Shown here: positions 43,782 to 52,013 of the stretch, piece after piece
Numbering within the stretch: position 1 is the stretch's first letter
Layout of the letters: each line of letters begins with the position of its first letter
NCBI GenBank assembly: GCA_944323705.1
Contig: CALUTM010000003.1
Coordinates: forward strand, 1-64,000
DNA: 64,000 bases
From: Candidatus Gastranaerophilales bacterium
Lineage (GTDB): Bacteria > Cyanobacteriota > Vampirovibrionia > Gastranaerophilales > Gastranaerophilaceae
Direction of reading: 5' to 3'
The notes under the pieces: model-generated
Told to the model about the DNA's origin: nothing
What the model saw: only the letters and a program-made list of their open reading frames with translations
Database searches by the model: none
Program-made: the position numbers and the translations under genes

Positions 43782-45539
43782 TCAATCATTTACTTTCTGT
43801 TTGAAAACATGTCCTTTTCTGTCTTCTTCTATATTTGGCGTATCGATTTCAAAGACGTAAGCATCACAGGGTGCCAAATTTACTCTTAGTTCATTCGTAG
43901 CGGCTTGAAACTCACTCTTTTCGCCATATTCGGGAACCATATTTTTGAGTTCTTGAGTCTCTTTAAACCCCGGAATTTCGACAATCCCGGTTACGTTTCT
44001 GTTGGGGTTTTTGTTGGCAACCACAAGAATTGTACGTCCGTTATTATGTCTTGCGTATGCTATAATCTGGTCGTTTTTATCGTTTCTTTTGTCCAGTTCA
44101 ATAAAGCTGCTGTTTCTGTTTGCAAGAACGTCGAGATTTTCTTCTCTCATTTTAAGCGTTCCACGCATAACCCTTTCTATGTCAGGCGAATTCCCGCCGG
44201 GTTTTCTTGCAAGGTTAAACAGTGAGAGTTTATTTTTATGGTCATTCATCTCATTATTGGGTCTGTCGGTGTATGACTCAATATTGCTTTTACCTATATA
44301 TTTGTAGTTATAATAGTCGCCCGTTTGGAAACCGTCAACAAAGTACGGATTACACATCGGAATGGTTGACTGTAATATTGTTGTTAATTTGCAGAAATTT
44401 TCTCCGCCGTGAAGCATCGATGATACGTCATCGTGGGTCAGGAATGAGCCGATTACACTCTTTCCTGCTGGGAGTCTGTGTGATAAGTCCAAATTGAACT
44501 TGACATAATCGTTAAATTCGGAAGCCGTCCTCCAGTCGTGGAAGATGTGATATTGTCCATAGTATTCGTCAAAACCTGCTCTTAACAAATCTTCCGGCCT
44601 GTCATACGGCATATTTACCATTGGTGAAGCACATTCATACGTGTAACTCTCGGCAAGCCATCCGAATTCGGGGTCTTTTTCATGAGAGTATTTTATCAAT
44701 ATGTCCCAAAATTCCGGCGGTTTAGCTCTTGCTACGTCGGCTCTTATGCCGTCAATCCCCAAATCTATACAGGCATCAATATACTGTTTGTGCATTTCTA
44801 ACAATTTCGGATTCAAAGTTCTTTTGCTTTCATCTTCCCAAGGATTGAACATTCTTATATCTTCCCAACCCTGAGGGGTTTTATCTTCGCCGTTTCTTCC
44901 GAATGCCATTAGTTCCTCTTCTGCCTCAAACATGTCTACTGAAGCACAGCTCGGAAGGTCAAGCATAACCTTTATACCTCTTTTATGACATTCATCAATA
45001 AAAGCTTTAAATTGTTCGTCGGGACTTCTGGGGTCATCCTTCTCAATAATCATCGGGTCAATAGCCAGATGCCCGTCTTCTGTCACATACTTGGCGGGAG
45101 AATATATAGACCCTGCGGTTCCCATTGCGTTTTTCTTCCCTGTCGGGTGGATTGGCAGTATATGAATTGTATTTATTCCGCCTTTTTTTAGTTCGTCTAA
45201 TCTTGATATTGCACTCAGGAGCGTACCGTTTTTCTCGCCCGTTGTAAGCGTAACTATGTCATCTCCGTTCAAATCCTGTGCGGTGAACGTTCTGGGAACA
45301 ATCGCCATCATGACAACTTCGTTGTTTTGAATCATGGAACGCAGATTATTTTTATATGGCTGTTGAGCTTTTGAATTTAAATCAACTTTTTTTACTGCAG
45401 GAGCATTCATCATAGCAAGATTGGCGAGGTATTTATCCGATACTTCGCTGTTATATTCACTTCTGTGTTTCTTATGTTTTACGGAAGTCTGTTGTTCTGC
45501 TGCTCTGAAATTTACTGTTTGAATTCTACTTACTTGCAT
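43782..45539 (-). CDS. GH13-like protein with altered active site and N-terminal FR tag
   Basis: 585 residues from the ATG at 45539 (AGGTGAG fits this start better than the ATG 3 nt earlier). The leader MQVSRIQTVNFRAAEQ matches the tag family. A GH13 barrel follows: GIRADVARA carries the nucleophile Asp (about 268) and WLAESY the acid Glu (about 297). Region I is DLPSCAS without the usual Asn-His, and region IV is LTHDD. KPPEFW after region II recalls GlgE maltosyltransferases, but the match is distant. It is the last gene of a trio with 48053 and 45526, overlapping the latter by 14 bp. Confidence 0.78.
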   Translation of the reverse strand: MQVSRIQTVNFRAAEQQTSVKHKKHRSEYNSEVSDKYLANLAMMNAPAVKKVDLNSKAQQPYKNNLRSMIQNNEVVMMAIVPRTFTAQDLNGDDIVTLTTGEKNGTLLSAISRLDELKKGGINTIHILPIHPTGKKNAMGTAGSIYSPAKYVTEDGHLAIDPMIIEKDDPRSPDEQFKAFIDECHKRGIKVMLDLPSCASVDMFEAEEELMAFGRNGEDKTPQGWEDIRMFNPWEDESKRTLNPKLLEMHKQYIDACIDLGIDGIRADVARAKPPEFWDILIKYSHEKDPEFGWLAESYTYECASPMVNMPYDRPEDLLRAGFDEYYGQYHIFHDWRTASEFNDYVKFNLDLSHRLPAGKSVIGSFLTHDDVSSMLHGGENFCKLTTILQSTIPMCNPYFVDGFQTGDYYNYKYIGKSNIESYTDRPNNEMNDHKNKLSLFNLARKPGGNSPDIERVMRGTLKMREENLDVLANRNSSFIELDKRNDKNDQIIAYARHNNGRTILVVANKNPNRNVTGIVEIPGFKETQELKNMVPEYGEKSEFQAATNELRVNLAPCDAYVFEIDTPNIEEDRKGHVFKQKVND

Positions 45540-48051
45540 CATCGCTCACCTGCTTTTTCATATTATGCGGATTTCTAATTCGTCCGAACGTGAACAAAGG
45601 TATCAAAACTGTAGCCCCGAGAACGGTTCCGCCTATGGCAGAAGCTATTCTCAGCCATTTTTGGTTTCCGTATCTTCTTGCTGCCGCATTCTTCACCGTA
45701 TCAACAGAGGTCTGGGCTACAAGATTAAATTTTGCCATCCTTGTTCTTTCTGATTTTGTATAGTTCTTAAACTCTTCCCCGAGTTTGTGCTCAGGTTTTG
45801 TGAAGTCTATATCATTATTACCGATTATATCTCTGAAACGTTTTATATATGCCTGATATCTGTCAAGAAGAGCTCCGGTCTTCTCCTCTTTATATTTTTC
45901 AAGTGCATTTTTTGTCTCAGGAGCCATATTGTCGGACCAAGTGGTTTTCATTATATCCCTGTATAAATACGGGTTGTTCGGAGTATTCAGCTTTAATGTA
46001 TGTTCGGCAGAAGTAGCTGATAGAAGAACATCTTTTCCTTTTTGGATAAGATTTGGATCGTTGCCGCCTTTTGCAGTCTGTTTATAGAAATCAAAGAGGT
46101 GTATAATCCTTCTGAATGAGTTGTTTGCACCCTGATATCTTTCTACTATTCTTGAAATAACTTGATTTTTAGAAGAGCCTACTCCTTTGGCATTTGCTTT
46201 TACATACTCAATGCCTTTTAAATTACCATCGGGTTTAATTGTTCCGTCAAGCAAAGCATATAAGTCTTTGCGTGTATCCAATGCTTGGGAGACTTTTTTA
46301 TCAGGGGCTAAATTTTGTATCTCTTCCGTAACATCAGCTTTAACCAACCTGTCAATCGTATTTTGGAATTTACCTATTTTATTAAGACGCTTTGCAGTGT
46401 TGTCATAGTTATTTTCTACTGCATTAATAATGTCTTTTAAGAAAGTGCGGTCTCCATTTCCGTTGAGTTTTACTTCCGTTTCGGACATAACTTTTGCAAG
46501 CTTATCAATGGCTTTCTGATATTTTGCATCATCTTTTACAAGCTCTGATAACTTTTTATCCACAAGCTCTTTTGTTAACTTCTCGGAATCTTTAATTTCT
46601 TTAAGGTCTTTGTATTTAATACCAAGAACATCAAGAAGTGTATTTTCAAATTTTGCATACGAACGTGCAAGGACCGTTTCGTTAGTATATTCAATCTTGA
46701 AGCTCTTACACTTATCTATGGCTTTATAGTTTTCTTTAAATTCTCCGAGTACTTTGGCAAAATCAACCGTTGCTTTCAGATTCTCATCATTTATGTACCT
46801 GCCGCCGTTGAGTTTAATTTTTTGTGAAATTTTTTCTACAAGTCCGTTTTGATAAGCTTCTAAGAACGCCTTATTTGAACCTGACTCATTTGCGATTTTT
46901 CCTGAGTACAATTTCTTTAACTTATCTCTTATTGTACCCAAATCATCACTGTTAAGGATTTCCGTTAATTCTTCTTTTGTCGGAACGAAGACCTTTTCAA
47001 GAAGATTTTTATTTCTGTTGGGTATACCGTCTTTGATTGATAACAGAATATCGTCTACTGTCTGCTTATTGGCTTCTGATTTTAATTCCGGCTTGAACAA
47101 AGCTTTTAAGTCCTCTTTTATCCCTTCAGAAGCATTTGCATCCATCTCTTTGGTTAAAAGTTCTACAAGATTATCAAATTCGGCTTTGGGAAGTTCTTTT
47201 CCTTTATAGTCGGCAAGAAGCTTTTCAACCTGTTTGCTGAGCTTGTTGGGCTTAATTTCCGATACATTTAAATCCATTGCCTTGGTCTTATCAAGAGCAT
47301 GTATAATTTTGGAATTGTAATTCATATCTCTTACTTTTTCGACCGCCGGTGCGATTAATTTCTCTAAGCCGCAGCAGATTAATGCAGTCATAACAGGGGT
47401 TGCAAATCCCGCGGTCAGCATCCACCAGGTATTGCATTGTGTCGCAATTTTTCTCATTTGTTCTTTGGTAATGTCATCACGATTTTTGACATCTCTGGGA
47501 ATTCCAAGTTTATCTGCAATTACATTGAAATCCTGACTCGGATAATCGCCTCTGTACATGTCAAACGGTATATAGTTACTGTCTTGGAAAACTGATTTTT
47601 TACGACCCTGATCATCAATGTATTCAAGTCCGGGATCAAAGCCAAAGCGTGCTCTTGCAGGAGCCTGAATTGCTATTTTGGGGAACAAGGACATTGAAGC
47701 CAGAAAAGCTCCGAGTCCTACGTATTCCATAATTCTGCCCATTGGATTTGTAGTCCTTGCTGCAAGCATTGTTGCAATACCGATACCGCCAAATTTGAGC
47801 CCTACATCATTCAGTCTGCCGGATTGATGGTCATTCGCATTTCCTTTGAAACCGTCTTTTACAGCCTTCATGTCATACATAAAATCTTTGAAAAAGAATT
47901 TCGGCATTGAAAATAATCTGTCATGGATTAAATGACCTTGCGGCGGGAGCGGTTTTACGTTATTCGTGGTTTTTATCAAACCTTTTGCTTCTTTATAAGG
48001 TCTGTGAGATTTAGCATTATCAACATTTGTTTGTATAGGATGTACTGTCAT
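45526..48051 (-). CDS. Large helical membrane-anchored protein of unknown function
   Basis: 841 residues. Two hydrophobic segments lie at about 85-120 (GIGIATMLAARTTNP...) and about 205-225 (MLTAGFATPVMTALICCG), then some 550 residues of charged helical or coiled-coil sequence, then a C-terminal membrane helix (SAIGGTVLGATVLIPLFTFG) with a basic tail. A KDGFKGNAND motif before the first segment parallels KGMRGDVNSD in the neighbour at 48053; the IADKLGI motif parallels VAKKLGM there. The two are probably distant paralogues. It starts 1 nt after its neighbour's stop. No family is recognised. Confidence 0.72.
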   Translation of the reverse strand: MTVHPIQTNVDNAKSHRPYKEAKGLIKTTNNVKPLPPQGHLIHDRLFSMPKFFFKDFMYDMKAVKDGFKGNANDHQSGRLNDVGLKFGGIGIATMLAARTTNPMGRIMEYVGLGAFLASMSLFPKIAIQAPARARFGFDPGLEYIDDQGRKKSVFQDSNYIPFDMYRGDYPSQDFNVIADKLGIPRDVKNRDDITKEQMRKIATQCNTWWMLTAGFATPVMTALICCGLEKLIAPAVEKVRDMNYNSKIIHALDKTKAMDLNVSEIKPNKLSKQVEKLLADYKGKELPKAEFDNLVELLTKEMDANASEGIKEDLKALFKPELKSEANKQTVDDILLSIKDGIPNRNKNLLEKVFVPTKEELTEILNSDDLGTIRDKLKKLYSGKIANESGSNKAFLEAYQNGLVEKISQKIKLNGGRYINDENLKATVDFAKVLGEFKENYKAIDKCKSFKIEYTNETVLARSYAKFENTLLDVLGIKYKDLKEIKDSEKLTKELVDKKLSELVKDDAKYQKAIDKLAKVMSETEVKLNGNGDRTFLKDIINAVENNYDNTAKRLNKIGKFQNTIDRLVKADVTEEIQNLAPDKKVSQALDTRKDLYALLDGTIKPDGNLKGIEYVKANAKGVGSSKNQVISRIVERYQGANNSFRRIIHLFDFYKQTAKGGNDPNLIQKGKDVLLSATSAEHTLKLNTPNNPYLYRDIMKTTWSDNMAPETKNALEKYKEEKTGALLDRYQAYIKRFRDIIGNNDIDFTKPEHKLGEEFKNYTKSERTRMAKFNLVAQTSVDTVKNAAARRYGNQKWLRIASAIGGTVLGATVLIPLFTFGRIRNPHNMKKQVSDDASK

Positions 48052-48052
48052 A

Positions 48053-49126
48053 CTAAATCACCGTACTTTCTTTTGTCTTATCGATATTATCTTTATTTGC
48101 TGTTTTGCCCATCTTTCTTGCCCTGTATATTACATTTGCAGTACTTCCGACAGTTAAAGCAAGTGTTGCAAGAATCCAGCCTTTGCCGGCATGTTTCATG
48201 AAACCTGATGTTCCTGCCTCACCTGTCCACAAAGTCTTACAAGCTTTTACGAATGAAGACCCGAAGCTTTTTGATATATTTACAAAGTTTTCTCCCGCAT
48301 TCTTCATACGACTGCCGATTTTAGTCAGGAACCCTTCTCCCGGTTTCGGTACGTGACGTTTTCTTTTGGAAATTGAGTTAAAGAAACCGTTCCAAGAGTC
48401 TTGTACCGCAAGCCCGACTCCGAGACCTGCCCAGGCGTATGACGATAAACTCTTGGCGGTTTTTGTCATGGAAACGATACTCTGAATAATCGGTGTTGTT
48501 TCCGTTGCCGCATCATTTAAGTTTTCGCCCATGCCGAGTTTTTTTGCGACATTATCATAGTAAGAAGGACCAATGTCTTCTTGTATCAAGTCTTTTCTGA
48601 AAAATTCCCTGCTGTCATATACCTTTCTCTGTTGTATTTGCGGCATAGGATTTGCAAGTTCATCGCGTTCTTTCGGAAGCGGTGTGTAGACATGCTGTAC
48701 GGGCATTTCAATATCTACACCTGTACCCCAGGCAACGGGTCTGGTAACCAGGTCGTTGGAAAGGGTCTTAAATAACCCGTACATAACAACACCCAATGCC
48801 ATTTTCTTGCCGTTTATGCCTGCAAGAACCTGCGATTTCGGGGCTAAGTCCTTGAGGAGGTTAAACATAACCATAAACATAGCACTACCTGCCAGATAAG
48901 GAATTATACCCATTGATAAAAATTCATAAAAATCTGAATTTACATCGCCTCGCATGCCTTTAATCGGGTATTCCAAAAATGCATTTGTTGTTTTATGGAA
49001 CTTTTGGTGAATTCTGGTGCTCAATGTATTGGGTAAAATCTTAGAATCCGGTTTCGGCTTCTGTACTTCTTGCTGTTGAGCTTTGAACCCTAAATTATTA
49101 TCTGTTGATTTCACTGGTCTTATCAT
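48053..49126 (-). CDS. Membrane protein with N-terminal FKA tag
   Basis: 357 residues. The leader MIRPVKSTDNNLGFKAQQQ fits the tag pattern. Hydrophobic segments lie near residues 70-95 and 105-125, with a last helix near 315-335 (WILATLALTVGSTANVIY). A long polar loop with PVQHVYTPLPKE lies between. It is first gene of the trio with the 841-residue protein and the GH13-like protein. The upstream region has both the TTTTAGGGA box and the ATTGTAA box. Confidence 0.72.
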   Translation of the reverse strand: MIRPVKSTDNNLGFKAQQQEVQKPKPDSKILPNTLSTRIHQKFHKTTNAFLEYPIKGMRGDVNSDFYEFLSMGIIPYLAGSAMFMVMFNLLKDLAPKSQVLAGINGKKMALGVVMYGLFKTLSNDLVTRPVAWGTGVDIEMPVQHVYTPLPKERDELANPMPQIQQRKVYDSREFFRKDLIQEDIGPSYYDNVAKKLGMGENLNDAATETTPIIQSIVSMTKTAKSLSSYAWAGLGVGLAVQDSWNGFFNSISKRKRHVPKPGEGFLTKIGSRMKNAGENFVNISKSFGSSFVKACKTLWTGEAGTSGFMKHAGKGWILATLALTVGSTANVIYRARKMGKTANKDNIDKTKESTVI

Positions 49127-49275
49127 ACGAACCCCACTGGTACCTATATATTAAAAGTCCCTAAAACATTTTTTTTTGCTAGTTAAAGTGCATGAACTTA
49201 ACATTTTTTTACAATGTTTTATAAAATAAAAACACACACACAATTAATTTATCAAAAACAAAAAAAATATACAAG

Positions 49276-49303
49276 AAAAAAGGACTTTTAAAAGTCCTTT
49301 TAT
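49276..49303 (-). terminator. dfx-ferritin terminator
   Basis: A palindrome AAAAGGACTTTT / AAAAGTCCTTTT with a T-run on the minus strand, 5 bp past the ferritin stop. Confidence 0.88.
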
Positions 49304-49305
49304 TT

Positions 49306-49794
49306 CTATGTACGTTCGCCTAATTCTTTATCCATAAGGAATAGAGATGTTTTATCGTCTCCAAAAAGCTCAAGTCGCTTTATTATATTTTTTACGTTTT
49401 GTTCTTCTTCTATTTGCTCGTTTATGAACCAATCAATGAAAGACAGTGTTGTCCTGTCGCATTCTTCCTCCGCTGCTTTTGCAATTTTCATGACTGAGGA
49501 CGTTATACATTTTTCGTGCTCATATATGTGATTAAATATTGAAATTATGCCATTAAATTCAAACTCCGGTGTTCTGATTTGTTTTAGTGTTACAAAACTG
49601 TTTCTTTCGATAAGATAATCAAATAATTTGAGTCCGTGTTCTACCTCTTCTTTGGCTTGCAGTCTTGTCCAGGAGGCAAATCCGAACAGACCGAGCTCTT
49701 TAAGGTGGGCAGACATTGATAAGTACAGATATCCTGAATAAAACTCTTTATTAATTTGTTCGTTAATGATGTTGTTAATAGTTTCGCTAATCAT
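49306..49794 (-). CDS. Ferritin
   Basis: 162 residues from the ATG at 49794, which overlaps the dfx stop by 8 bp. The four-helix bundle shows the ferroxidase residues: the Glu of NEQINKEFYSGYLYL, KEEVEHGLKLF (ExxH), and the Glu cluster EEECDR and NEQIEEEQ. It belongs to the non-haem bacterial ferritin (Ftn) type, storing iron and removing Fe(II) that would feed Fenton chemistry. It is translationally coupled to desulfoferrodoxin. Confidence 0.94.
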   Translation of the reverse strand: MISETINNIINEQINKEFYSGYLYLSMSAHLKELGLFGFASWTRLQAKEEVEHGLKLFDYLIERNSFVTLKQIRTPEFEFNGIISIFNHIYEHEKCITSSVMKIAKAAEEECDRTTLSFIDWFINEQIEEEQNVKNIIKRLELFGDDKTSLFLMDKELGERT

Positions 49795-50179
49795 TTTTAT
49801 CCTCCCCCCAAAGTCCATGAATATTACACATTTCAACTGTTTCAATTTCGTCGTTCGTATAACTTATGTCAAATTCGGGGACATCGTTGGGTTTGAAGTA
49901 TTTGAGATGCAGCTCTGTTTTATCTTTTTTGTAAACTTCAATAAACTGTATGTAATGCTCCATAATCATGGGGTGAGTTTTTACCTGAACATATTTTTTA
50001 TTTTCGCGAAATTCCAGTTTCGGGGCATGTTTTTCTCCGATTTCGTTTTTGTCATGTTGTGGAACTTGCAGCTTCATCGGCTGACCGCAGCAAACAAGTT
50101 CTCCTGCTCCTTCGAGTATAACCTGAACCAGATTCCCGCAGATATCACATTTGTATAGTTGTAATTTTTCTGTTGACAT
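49787..50179 (-). CDS. dfx: Desulfoferrodoxin (superoxide reductase)
   Basis: 130 residues with two iron centres. The N-terminal desulforedoxin-type site uses Cys11, Cys14, Cys30 and Cys31. The catalytic site uses His51 (HAPKLE), His69, His75 and Cys118/His121 (MCNIHGLW). It reduces superoxide to peroxide without making oxygen, a hallmark of anaerobes. It is the first gene of the dfx-ferritin operon. Confidence 0.96.
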   Translation of the reverse strand: MSTEKLQLYKCDICGNLVQVILEGAGELVCCGQPMKLQVPQHDKNEIGEKHAPKLEFRENKKYVQVKTHPMIMEHYIQFIEVYKKDKTELHLKYFKPNDVPEFDISYTNDEIETVEMCNIHGLWGEDKND

Positions 50180-50235
50180 GGTTTAATCCTTTCTTTTTAA
50201 GCATTATTATTTTATCTTCTTAATTTTTATTCTCA

Positions 50236-50264
50236 TTGCCGAAAGGGGCTATTTATGGTATTAT
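50236..50264 (+). promoter_or_regulatory. Promoter of the ykgJ-rlmN operon
   Basis: TTGCCG (50236-50241), a 17-bp spacer, TATTAT (50259-50264), then exactly 7 nt to the ATG at 50272. No Shine-Dalgarno, so a leaderless transcript is predicted. Confidence 0.6.
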
Positions 50265-50271
50265 CTCTTGT

Positions 50272-51000
50272 ATGAGTAACTTTTTTTCTTCATCTGAAAC
50301 ACCTTTAAATACCCAGTATGATAATTTGAAGGACAATTATGAGAAAATTTTTGTGGAAGCTGCGGAAAGTATAAGAAGGGATCTTGATACTTTTAAACCC
50401 CAAAATCCTTGTGATAAGTGTGCGATAAAAGAGTGTAAAATTGAAAAGAAGGATATTTTTGCTCCGTATCCGCCGGGGTGTAAATACAGAGATTGGCAGT
50501 TGCAGGCTCTAACATACTTGGCAGGCGATTACAGGCAGAAATTAAAGGCAGTTTATAAAAGTATAATGGACAAAAAGAGTGAATATTCCTGCTGCCAATG
50601 TGCTTCTTGCTGCAAACTTGCAACAAGTCCATATTCTTATGAACAGCTCAAGCAAAAAGCATTGAGAGGGGATAAATTTTCAAAGGATTTTGTTTCCGTT
50701 TTTGTTCCCTACAAGACGGAGGAGGATGCAAAGGCTGCAAACCCTGAGTATTTTGAGCTTTTAAATAAACTTGTTGAGGACGAAAAAATATATTATTACT
50801 ATTGTCCGAAACTTAACGGAAACCTGTGTTCTGATTATGAAAACAGACCGGATGTATGTAAGGATTTCCCTCATAACCCGTTGAAACTTTTGCCTTCCAA
50901 ATGCTCATTTAATGCCTGGAAAAATGAAGTTGCCCATGATGCTATGCTGCTTAAGGCAAAGGTTGATATAATTGATTTTTACGGGAGTAAATTAAAGTAA
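50272..51000 (+). CDS. YkgJ-type cysteine-cluster protein
   Basis: 242 residues from the ATG at 50272. Cys motifs: CDKCAIKEC near residue 45, CCQCASCCK near 115, YCPKLNGNLCSDY and RPDVCKDFP near 195. The CxxCxxCC cluster defines the YkgJ/zinc-or-iron-binding family, whose function is not settled. It leads the run rlmN-maf-dtd, overlapping rlmN by 1 bp. Confidence 0.88.
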   Translation: MSNFFSSSETPLNTQYDNLKDNYEKIFVEAAESIRRDLDTFKPQNPCDKCAIKECKIEKKDIFAPYPPGCKYRDWQLQALTYLAGDYRQKLKAVYKSIMDKKSEYSCCQCASCCKLATSPYSYEQLKQKALRGDKFSKDFVSVFVPYKTEEDAKAANPEYFELLNKLVEDEKIYYYYCPKLNGNLCSDYENRPDVCKDFPHNPLKLLPSKCSFNAWKNEVAHDAMLLKAKVDIIDFYGSKLK

Positions 51001-52013
51001 TGATACTAGCAGGAATGAGTCTCGAAGAGTTGGAAGAGTTGATGTCGACGCTTGGTGCTACAAAGTTTCGGGCGAAACAAATTCATAATTGGATTTATGC
51101 AAAGTCTGTTTCAACCATTGACGAGATGACGGACTTGTCTTTAAAATTTCGGGAGCAGCTAAAAGAAACGGCTGTGGTTACGGATACAAAGATTAAGGTA
51201 AAGCAGGTTAGTAAAGACGGGACAATTAAATATTTGGTGGAGTATCCTGACGGAGAGTGTGTTGAAACCGTCCTTATGAGGTTTGATAATAGGGCTAATC
51301 TTACGGCATGCGTGAGTTCTCAGGTCGGATGTGCTGTGAACTGTTCTTTCTGTGCAACGGCAAAAGGCGGTTTTAGAAGAAATCTTACGTATAAAGAAAT
51401 TGTGGAGCAGGTGCTTATTATTCAGCGTGATACGGGTTTGAAGGTTACGAATATTGTTTTTATGGGACAAGGGGAGCCGCTTTTGAATCTTGATAACGTG
51501 CTCAAGGCTCTTGAGATATTTAACAGAGATTTTCAAATAGGAGCAAGAAGGATTACTATATCTACGAGCGGTATTATTCCGGGTATTAACAGACTTGCCG
51601 ATTTGAATTTGCAGTCGACGCTTGCGATATCTTTGCATGCTCCGACGCACGAACTTAGAAAAGAAATTATGCCGATAGAAAATAAATATAATATTACCGA
51701 TTTAAAAACCGCCTTAAAAAGTTATGCGGATAAAACGGGCAGAAGAGTTACGGTTGAATACATATTGATACACGGATTTAATGATACTCCGCGGGTTGCA
51801 AAAGAGCTTGCATATTTCTTAAAAGATTTGAAATGTAATATTAATCTTATCCCTTATAATTCGGTTGTGGAAAATGATTATAAAAAGCCGTCAACCGATG
51901 ATATAATGAAGTTTAAATATCTGTTGGAACATTCGGGCAAGAAAGTGACGGTCAGACTGGAACGCGGTGCCGATATAGATGCGGCTTGCGGGCAGCTCAG
52001 GGGGAAGCACTGA
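51000..52013 (+). CDS. rlmN: 23S rRNA (A2503-C2) / tRNA (A37-C2) methyltransferase RlmN
   Basis: 337 residues, a radical SAM enzyme. CAVNCSFCAT supplies the 4Fe-4S cysteines (CxxxCxxC), FMGQGEPLLN the GGEP-like motif, and ACGQLRGKH near the C-terminus the methyl-carrying Cys. The paired Cys in LTACVSSQVG is also present. It methylates A2503 in the peptidyl-transferase centre. Coupled by 1-bp overlaps on both sides. Confidence 0.97.
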   Translation: MILAGMSLEELEELMSTLGATKFRAKQIHNWIYAKSVSTIDEMTDLSLKFREQLKETAVVTDTKIKVKQVSKDGTIKYLVEYPDGECVETVLMRFDNRANLTACVSSQVGCAVNCSFCATAKGGFRRNLTYKEIVEQVLIIQRDTGLKVTNIVFMGQGEPLLNLDNVLKALEIFNRDFQIGARRITISTSGIIPGINRLADLNLQSTLAISLHAPTHELRKEIMPIENKYNITDLKTALKSYADKTGRRVTVEYILIHGFNDTPRVAKELAYFLKDLKCNINLIPYNSVVENDYKKPSTDDIMKFKYLLEHSGKKVTVRLERGADIDAACGQLRGKH

